Origin: Bacteroidota bacterium
GTDB taxonomy: Bacteria > Bacteroidota > Bacteroidia > Bacteroidales > F082
Assembly (NCBI GenBank): GCA_002686705.1
Contig: NYYH01000072.1
Span: 1-11,504 of the forward strand
Length of the DNA stretch: 11,504 bases
Direction: 5' to 3'
A program made the translations under genes and the position numbers. Under the pieces are notes generated by a model. It saw nothing but the letters and a program-made list of their open reading frames with translations. It was not told the origin of the DNA and searched no databases. Below are positions 6,711 to 11,504 of this stretch, piece after piece (position 1 is the first letter of the stretch; every line of letters starts with the position of its first letter).

Positions 6711-8630
6711 TTATGTTTGTGCAGGAATAGCAAGGCTTAAATATCTGTTATTTATATTCAGTAGCAGATTTTTTATAACTAGCTCATTTATCACTTTATC
6801 TAATTCTTTAACTGTTATTTTGCTCTCAAATTTACGATAAAGTTGCCTCTTGGAAATGGCTGGATCACAGTTATCATATATCACGGCCTTTTTACCCTTA
6901 AGAACGAAGTAGTTGCTAACAGCACATTTTCTGGTATCCTCAATCAATATTTCATCACCATTTTTTCTCATTTGTAAAATTGGCTTAGCATTTTTATTAA
7001 AATATTCATCTCTCCAACTTTCAACTGCTGTATTTATATTTTCGTAATAGCTACTATTTGAAAAATCCTTTTGATTAATATCTTCAAAATTATATACTAA
7101 TTGGCTTAAGGTTTTTTTATTAAATGGATATACAAATTTGTAATCTTTGGCAGGAATCAGTGTTAAATTGTACTTTGTTTGGTTGTTATAATACTCACTA
7201 AAACGTTGAAATACCACGCTGTTAACCATTTTTGGTGGTTGCAGGTGAGTCAGCAGATGTAACCATGAAGACATTTCGGTGTACCATTGCTTATTTTCAC
7301 CTGGAAAGTTAAACATGATACTCCACAGCACCCTAATACCAAATTCAGTTGCATATTTTAAAAGTTGGACATTTTTTATTCCTGTAGTACCTTTCTTCAT
7401 AAGTTTTAGCAACTCATCATGTAGGCTTTCTATACCAGGTTGGACAACTAATATTTTTGCTTCTGAAAACATTTTAACCTGCTTCTTGGTTAGGTTCGAT
7501 CCGATACCAAACGAAAGTTTGTAAATTGGTCTAGCACTTTTCAAACGATTTATAAATTCATCAAACGATTCCATATTCAACATATTATCACTAAATGTGA
7601 AAATTGGTGTATTATACAAACTCGCGATATAATCCATCTCTTTGATTATCTTTTGAGGAGATTTGCTTCTGTATTTCTTGTCTCCAGGGTTTAGCCCACA
7701 AAAAGTACATCCAACTTTTTCAAACCACCAACATCCTCTTGATGCCTCAAATGGTATTGCTTTAATATTTGATTCATTAAATATTGTTAACTCTTTATAA
7801 TCAGAATATGTACTATAGTAATCACTAAAATCAGGGATGGGCAATATGTTTAAGTTTTTTACTTGTGCGAAAGGAACATTGTTGCATCCACCATTTGTAT
7901 TACTTATTATTGCCGCTCTTTTACAATTTATTATACTTGGTGGCAGCAAATCCAAGTTTTGTTTTTTAGGTTTTGAAAGCACTTTGGAAACAAATATTGG
8001 GAAAGTTTCATCTGCCTCACCTGAGAAGATATAATCAATAAATGGAAATTCTAATACCGTTGTGACCCCCATTTCACCTACACAATTTGCACCCCCCATT
8101 ATTGTGATTATTTCTGGGTTTATTTCCTTTATTCTTTTAAGGATAGCTAACGAAGATATATGTTGAATAAAGTTTGATGAACAACCAACAATACGAGGAT
8201 TCTTTTGTATTATAACATCACAAAGTGAATCCAAAAATGTATCTGCTTTGTTTCGTATTTCTTTGAAATCGTTAACACATTTTTTAACATTTTCATCAGT
8301 TATCGATTTTTTTACTTCAATTAAAAAGTCGACAGCATGTTCATTTAGGTAGTCATTATCATTAATTACATGATTAGGGAATAATATTTTTGAAAATACC
8401 CATTCTTGGATTAGTCTTCTTTGCTGAGAAATATTCCATAATTTGCTATGTTCATTTATTTCTTTCTGAAAAAATATATTAGCATATAGTATATCTATTT
8501 TATATGGAGTGTTCAACAATGATGCTTTTAAGAGGCTAAGTCCTAATGATGGCCTAAAAATCAAAGTACCTGGCATGGCCAAAAGAACTATATCTGATTT
8601 TTTATAATATGTACTTTTAAATTTAGCCAT
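6711..8630 (-). CDS. Cobalamin-binding radical SAM RiPP maturase (second complete copy)
   Basis: 639 residues from the ATG at 8630-8628. A GTG at 8651 gives a longer frame, but the ATG start aligns exactly with the start of the paralogue (15 residues before the VLLAMPGT strand), so I prefer it. Residues about 1-220 are the B12-binding domain (IVGCSSNF, ILKRIKE, MGGANCVGEMG, FSGEADETF), lacking the classical DxHxxG as is usual for this family. The radical SAM motif is CWWFEKVGCTFC (Cys300, Cys308, Cys311; CX7CX2C) after EASRG, followed by GLNPGDKKYRSKSP and, later, QPGIESLHDELLKLMKKG. The last 75 residues resemble a small winged-helix domain ending in RYLSLAIP. Characterised relatives such as PoyB and PoyC methylate unactivated carbons of peptide side chains using methylcobalamin and SAM. 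It lies 39 bases after its paralogue, with which it shares near-identical DNA around the cluster motif. Confidence 0.92.
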   Translation of the reverse strand: MAKFKSTYYKKSDIVLLAMPGTLIFRPSLGLSLLKASLLNTPYKIDILYANIFFQKEINEHSKLWNISQQRRLIQEWVFSKILFPNHVINDNDYLNEHAVDFLIEVKKSITDENVKKCVNDFKEIRNKADTFLDSLCDVIIQKNPRIVGCSSNFIQHISSLAILKRIKEINPEIITIMGGANCVGEMGVTTVLEFPFIDYIFSGEADETFPIFVSKVLSKPKKQNLDLLPPSIINCKRAAIISNTNGGCNNVPFAQVKNLNILPIPDFSDYYSTYSDYKELTIFNESNIKAIPFEASRGCWWFEKVGCTFCGLNPGDKKYRSKSPQKIIKEMDYIASLYNTPIFTFSDNMLNMESFDEFINRLKSARPIYKLSFGIGSNLTKKQVKMFSEAKILVVQPGIESLHDELLKLMKKGTTGIKNVQLLKYATEFGIRVLWSIMFNFPGENKQWYTEMSSWLHLLTHLQPPKMVNSVVFQRFSEYYNNQTKYNLTLIPAKDYKFVYPFNKKTLSQLVYNFEDINQKDFSNSSYYENINTAVESWRDEYFNKNAKPILQMRKNGDEILIEDTRKCAVSNYFVLKGKKAVIYDNCDPAISKRQLYRKFESKITVKELDKVINELVIKNLLLNINNRYLSLAIPAQT

Positions 8631-8669
8631 AACTTTGTAATTATTGTGCACATATACTTAATAATATAA

Positions 8670-10583
8670 CTATTTATTATTTAGCTTAGGAATAGCAAGG
8701 CTTAAGTATTTATTGTTAATTTTAAGTAATAGTTTTTTTAACACCAGGTTTTTCAAAATTGAATCCATATCCTCTACCGTCATTTCTTGTTCAAATTTAT
8801 TATAAATTTGTTTTTCTAAAGTCACAGAATCGCAGTATTTAAAAATAATTGCCTCTTTGCTCTTCAACATATGGTTTTTATTTGTAGCACAATCTCTGGT
8901 GTCGGTAATTAGTATTTCTTTGTTTTCTACTATCATTTCTAAAACAGGGTGCGAATTTTTGCCATTATAATTATTTCTCCATACTTTTAAACAATTTCTT
9001 AGTTTGTCATTATTAATACTTTCTTCTTTGCCTAAATTATTTACATTACTAAAAAAATATGCAAGTTTACTTAGCCTTTCTTCACCAAAAGGATATACAT
9101 AATTATAGTATTTAATAGGCTTAAGGTTTAGATTGTATTTTCTATAATTACTAAAGTACTCACTAAAGCGCTGATAACCAACCTCAATCAAAGTGCTTGG
9201 AGGCTTTAGGTGTGAAATTAATGGTATGTATGTACACATTTCATCGTACGATTGTTGTTTTTCACACGGGAAGTTCCAAATGTAATTCCAAATAACATCT
9301 ATTCCAAATTGTTTGGTATTTTTTAAAAACTCAATGTTTCCAATGGCGGTTGTGCCTTTCCTTATAATCTTTAATATGTCATCATGTAAGCTCTCAATAC
9401 CTGCTTGCACATACATTATTTTTGCTTCTGAAAGTTTCTTAATTGTATCTTTCTTTAAATCCGATTTAACTTCAAAAAACAATTTATAATTTGGTTGATT
9501 AGTTTTTATATGATTAACAAATTCATTAAAGCTATTAATATTAAGTACATTGTCAGTAAACATAAAAATATTTGGTTTGAATAAATCGGAAATTGTGTCC
9601 ATTTCCTTAACAACTTTATTAGCGGATTTCGTTCGGTAATTTTTGTCACCGGGATTTAAACCGCAGAAAGTACATCCAACTTTTTCAAACCACCAACACC
9701 CTCTTGATGCTTCTATTTGAATAACTCTGTTACGTTTCTTCTTAAATACAGGAATTTCTTTGTACTCAGAATAGGTGGTATAATAATCGCTAAAATCAGG
9801 AGTGGGAAGACTATTTAAATCAACTACTTGCGTGTAAGGAACACCATTTTTAGAGGCTGTTATTTTTTTTGCTCTTTTTCGGTCAATAATGCTTGGGTGC
9901 AAATCCCAATCACTCTTTTTCGTTTTAGTAAATACTTCATTTACAAACTTTGGAAAAGTATGGTCGGCTTCACCCGAAAATACAAAATCAACAAAAGGAA
10001 ACTCGGAAACAGTTGCAATTCCCATTTCACCTGCACAGTTTGGTCCTCCCATTATTGTAATAATTTCAGGAGATATTTCTTTTACCCTTTTTAATATTAC
10101 CAACGAAGACACATGTTGAAAAAAGATGGATGAACACCCTACAATGCGTGGCTCTTTTTTTACAATTAGTTTGGCAAGCGAATCAATAAAACTACCAGTT
10201 TTGTTACGTATTTCCTTATAATTATTAACACAACTAATTATATTTTCGTCATTCACATCGATTTTTACCTTCTTTAAATAATAACCTGCAACTTCCCTCA
10301 GGTAATCAATATCATCAACTTCAAAATTTGGAAATAGTAGCTTAGAAAAAACCCATTCCCATATTTGTGTATAAGATGGGGAGTTGTCAAATAATAAGCA
10401 AAGATCGCCTATTCCTTTCTGAAAAAATAAATTTGCATATAAAACATCAATAGAATATGGTGATTTAGCTAATGATGCTTTCAATAAACTAATCCCCAGT
10501 GATGGTTTTGCAATTGGGGTTCCTGGCATTGCTAGCAGTACAACATCTGCATGTGTTTTGTAATGATTTTCAAAATCAGGCAT
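8670..10583 (-). CDS. Cobalamin-binding radical SAM RiPP maturase (first complete copy)
   Basis: 637 residues from the ATG at 10583-10581. It is the first large enzyme gene after the precursor genes. The B12-binding domain covers about residues 12-220 (VVLLAMPGTP, IVGCSSIF, ILKRVKE, MGGPNCAGEMG, FSGEADHTF). A linker with LPTPDFSDYYTTYSEY (259-274) leads to the radical SAM core: Cys296, Cys304 and Cys307 in EASRGCWWFEKVGCTFCG, then GLNPGDKNYRTKS and AGIESLHDDILKIIRKG (394-410). A C-terminal domain of about 75 residues ends in KYLSLAIP, as in the copy downstream. Length and motif order match the family called RiPP maturation radical SAM protein 1, whose characterised members are peptide C-methyltransferases. 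With Thr, Val and Ala dominating the precursor cores, methylation of beta carbons (for example Val to tert-leucine-like residues) is plausible but not shown. No promoter is obvious immediately before it, so it may be read through from the precursor transcript. Confidence 0.93.
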   Translation of the reverse strand: MPDFENHYKTHADVVLLAMPGTPIAKPSLGISLLKASLAKSPYSIDVLYANLFFQKGIGDLCLLFDNSPSYTQIWEWVFSKLLFPNFEVDDIDYLREVAGYYLKKVKIDVNDENIISCVNNYKEIRNKTGSFIDSLAKLIVKKEPRIVGCSSIFFQHVSSLVILKRVKEISPEIITIMGGPNCAGEMGIATVSEFPFVDFVFSGEADHTFPKFVNEVFTKTKKSDWDLHPSIIDRKRAKKITASKNGVPYTQVVDLNSLPTPDFSDYYTTYSEYKEIPVFKKKRNRVIQIEASRGCWWFEKVGCTFCGLNPGDKNYRTKSANKVVKEMDTISDLFKPNIFMFTDNVLNINSFNEFVNHIKTNQPNYKLFFEVKSDLKKDTIKKLSEAKIMYVQAGIESLHDDILKIIRKGTTAIGNIEFLKNTKQFGIDVIWNYIWNFPCEKQQSYDEMCTYIPLISHLKPPSTLIEVGYQRFSEYFSNYRKYNLNLKPIKYYNYVYPFGEERLSKLAYFFSNVNNLGKEESINNDKLRNCLKVWRNNYNGKNSHPVLEMIVENKEILITDTRDCATNKNHMLKSKEAIIFKYCDSVTLEKQIYNKFEQEMTVEDMDSILKNLVLKKLLLKINNKYLSLAIPKLNNK

Positions 10584-10782
10584 AGCTAATAATGGGTGCT
10601 ACATCAGAAGTGCAATACTTCGTAAGTTTGGCTTAAAAGTTTTTGTGCTTTTGCGCCACACAGCATAAGGTATTTTAGAGTTTCGTATATAACAACGTAC
10701 AGAATAGTTGCGAGAATTATTCGGTTAAATTAATAAATCAAATTCCTCGAAATAATTAATTTGTCACTAACTCTACTAACTA

Positions 10783-10803
10783 ATGCTACTATAAAATTAG
10801 CAT
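10783..10803. repeat. Inverted repeat ATGCTA-9 nt-TAGCAT
   Basis: Perfect six-base arms (10783-10788 and 10798-10803) around a nine-base AT-rich loop, capable of forming a weak hairpin or binding a dimeric regulator. It lies 19 bp from another inverted repeat in the same gap. Confidence 0.55.
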
Positions 10804-10821
10804 AACTATATTATTGTTAAA

Positions 10822-10834
10822 GCTAATAATTAGC
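10822..10834. repeat. Inverted repeat GCTAAT-A-ATTAGC
   Basis: Perfect six-base arms around one central base, an operator-like palindrome. It lies in the gap between the precursor and enzyme genes, close to the hairpin at 10783-10803. The function is unknown. Confidence 0.55.
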
Positions 10835-10894
10835 AATATTCGGTACACATTCTCACTTCTTTGAACAAAAGAATGCAAAAAAGCTAGGATAGTA

Positions 10895-10970
10895 ACTTTT
10901 ATCTGTCTTAGATTTTAACCTAAGATATTTTGAGTAAAAGGCTCCTAATTAACTGGTAATTATTTTTTAT
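10895..10970 (-). repeat. Conserved 3' region of precursor gene 1 (direct repeat, copy A)
   Basis: These 76 bases match 11261-11336 at 75 positions, with a constant offset of 366. The block begins over the last codons/stop of the precursor gene and extends into the untranslated region. It contains two possible hairpins: TAATTA arms at 10946-10951 and 10957-10962 around a five-base loop, and TCTTAG/CTAAGA arms at 10906-10911 and 10920-10925 around an eight-base loop. Neither is followed by a proper T-run, so these are more likely mRNA-stabilising or processing structures, or leaky terminators, than strong terminators. Confidence 0.85.
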
Positions 10971-11149
10971 CTAATAACAGCTTCAGCAACTGCAGCTACG
11001 GTGGTTTCTGCAGCAGCAGCTTCTGTAGTTTCGGCTTCAGCTACTTCCGTTGTTGTGGTGGCTGTTGCCTCAACTTCAACTGTTTTTACTGATACATCGC
11101 CTGCTAGGCTAAGCTCTCTTACAAAATCTCTTGAAATTTCTTTTTTCAT
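10967..11149 (-). CDS. Putative RiPP precursor peptide 1 (Thr/Ala/Val/Glu-rich core)
   Basis: 60 residues from the ATG at 11149-11147. Residues 1-22 look like a short leader (SRDFVRELSLAGDVSVK is shared exactly with copy 2). The other 38 residues are only Thr (10), Ala (12), Val (6), Glu (8), Ile and Arg, with Glu breaking up blocks of beta-branched or small residues. There is no Cys, Ser or Gly in the core, so lanthionine or thioether rings are not expected, while beta-carbon methylation and epimerisation would suit the cluster's enzymes. It lacks the long nitrile-hydratase-like leader of proteusins and has no double-Gly cleavage site. The evidence that it is real is the second copy next to it, a plausible promoter and its place ahead of the maturase genes. 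Relative to copy 2 it lacks four bases near the end, so its tail reads EAVIR instead of EQCCC. The leader/core boundary is a guess. Confidence 0.8.
   Translation of the reverse strand: MKKEISRDFVRELSLAGDVSVKTVEVEATATTTTEVAEAETTEAAAAETTVAAVAEAVIR
11081..11134 (-). repeat. Leader-coding direct repeat, copy A (matches 11451-11504)
   Basis: These 54 bases, coding for Ser6 to Thr23 of precursor 1, are identical to 11451-11504 in precursor 2, including silent positions. The offset is 370, four more than that of the 3' repeat, which is the four-base indel at the core's end. The match is cut short only by the window edge. Confidence 0.92.
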
Positions 11150-11180
11150 GATTTAATTTTTTTATGAAAATTAATGCATA

Positions 11181-11188
11181 CAAATTTA
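11181..11188 (-). promoter_or_regulatory. Candidate Bacteroidetes -7 promoter box (TAAATTTG) for precursor gene 1
   Basis: On the coding strand TAAATTTG fits the Bacteroidetes -7 consensus TAnnTTTG and lies about 30 bases before the ATG at 11149, leaving a short A/T-rich untranslated leader. No matching TTG/TTTG -33 element is seen at the ideal spacing (a TTGAG occurs somewhat too far upstream), so support is moderate. Confidence 0.45.
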
Positions 11189-11260
11189 ATTATTTTTTTA
11201 AATAATCCTTGGTTTTCTCAATAAATTTATTATAACTTTGGAATGATAGCAAAAAAATGT

Positions 11261-11336
11261 ACTTTTATCTGTCTTAGATTTTAACCTAAGATATTTTGAG
11301 TAAAAGGCTCCTAATTAACTGGTAATTATTTTTTAC
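11261..11336 (-). repeat. Conserved 3' region of precursor gene 2 (direct repeat, copy B)
   Basis: This block matches 10895-10970 at 75 of 76 positions and lies directly after the stop codon of precursor 2. It holds the same two potential hairpins: TAATTA arms at 11312-11317 and 11323-11328, and TCTTAG/CTAAGA arms at 11272-11291. The gap from here to precursor 1 (11150-11260) is unrelated to the sequence after copy A, so the repeat ends sharply at 11261. Confidence 0.85.
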
Positions 11337-11504
11337 CTAACAACAGCACTGTTCAGCAACTGCAGTTACGGTGGTTTCTGCAGATACCTCAACTAATTCC
11401 GTTGTAATTGTAGTTACATCCACATTAGCTGAAGATGTAACTACCTCAGGTGTTTTTACTGATACATCGCCTGCTAGGCTAAGCTCTCTTACAAAATCTC
11501 TTGA
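11337..11504 (-). CDS. Putative RiPP precursor peptide 2, 5' end beyond window (tail EQCCC)
   Basis: 55 codons plus stop are visible; by comparison with precursor 1, five codons (MKKEI) are missing beyond the right edge, making 60 residues. The visible leader SRDFVRELSLAGDVSVK is identical to copy 1. The core differs: PEVVTSSANVDV, then TTITTELVEVSAETT and VTAVAEQCCC. Only the stretch around AETTVxAVAE, the ACAACGGAA codons and the Glu residues at 25, 48 and 56 are retained. It is again rich in Thr and Val but also has Ser, Asn, Asp and three consecutive Cys at the C-terminus. The Cys could be a modification site, a disulfide or metal anchor, or part of a cleaved tail. The gene probably shares regulation with copy 1; its own promoter is out of view. 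Confidence 0.8.
   Translation of the reverse strand, partial: SRDFVRELSLAGDVSVKTPEVVTSSANVDVTTITTELVEVSAETTVTAVAEQCCC
11451..11504 (-). repeat. Leader-coding direct repeat, copy B (matches 11081-11134)
   Basis: Identical over all 54 visible bases to the leader-coding part of precursor 1, whereas the core between this block and the 3' repeat has changed at most positions. It runs off the window edge. Confidence 0.92.

Larger units (their letters stand above)
10584..10894. other. Intergenic region of 311 bp between precursor and enzyme genes
   Basis: I see no convincing gene here. It holds two inverted repeats at 10783-10834 (annotated separately), short runs of near-repeats of CTAACT and CTACTAACT at 10767-10790, and, nearest the enzyme gene, a stretch less AT-rich than its surroundings (about 10640-10720). 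No good TAnnTTTG box was found on the minus strand ahead of 10583. The region may carry an untranslated leader, processing site or attenuator that sets enzyme levels below precursor levels; this is inference. Confidence 0.6.

Noticed and set aside
8631..8651. GTG start giving seven extra residues for the second maturase
   Set aside because: The ATG at 8630 aligns exactly with the paralogue's start.
7279..10119. Several plus-strand frames (7279-7524, 7837-8034, 9828-10094, 9889-10119)
   Set aside because: They mirror conserved motifs of the two maturases on the minus strand, and two of them overlap each other.
10604..10666. Minus-strand 20-codon frame (MLCGAKAQKLLSQ...) ahead of the first maturase gene
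   Set aside because: Too short to judge, with no repeat, leader likeness or ribosome site; probably chance.
10895..11336. CRISPR array or mobile-element ends from the direct repeats
   Set aside because: There are only two copies, they coincide with the precursor genes, and no transposase or spacer pattern is present.
10967..11504. Proteusin (nitrile-hydratase-like leader) precursor
   Set aside because: The leader is about 22 residues and shows none of the long conserved helical domain or a Gly-Gly cleavage site.

Overview
The window is AT-rich and every supported gene lies on the minus strand, so transcription runs from right to left. Low GC, mostly A-rich start regions with few Shine-Dalgarno sites, and a TAnnTTTG-type -7 box before a small gene suggest a Bacteroidota (Bacteroidetes) host. 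This assignment is inferred; no taxonomic marker is present.

I read the window as a gene cluster for a ribosomally made, post-translationally modified peptide (RiPP). At the right are two copies of a small precursor gene: a complete 60-residue copy at 10967-11149 and a second at 11337-11504 cut by the window edge. Their leaders (54 shared nt) are identical, and 75 of 76 bases match just after the coding regions. The cores between differ and are rich in Thr, Val and Ala, with Glu scattered through them. A 311-bp stretch with inverted repeats then separates them from the enzyme genes.

In order of transcription the enzymes are: two tandem cobalamin-binding radical SAM proteins of the RiPP-maturase type (10583-8670 and 8630-6711); a decayed fragment of a further copy (6683-6480); two tandem radical SAM proteins of the PoyD peptide-epimerase type (6462-4951 and 4918-3425); a class I SAM methyltransferase with winged-helix segments, resembling the methyltransferase of AprA-type polyketide loading modules (3418-1796); a MetX-like alpha/beta-hydrolase whose nucleophile is Cys instead of Ser (1790-684); and the N-terminal part of another cobalamin radical SAM protein (687 to beyond the left edge), whose GTG start overlaps the preceding stop. 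Gaps are short or overlapping throughout, so this is probably one operon.

A working model, mostly inferred: the peptides receive several D-residues from the epimerases, C-methyl groups from the cobalamin radical SAM enzymes, and perhaps a further methylation and an acyl transfer or hydrolysis from the last two enzymes. The toolkit resembles that of polytheonamide-type proteusins, but the precursors are short and lack the long nitrile-hydratase-like proteusin leader. No peptidase, transporter or dehydratase lies in the window. The product class may be undescribed, but I could not search for relatives.
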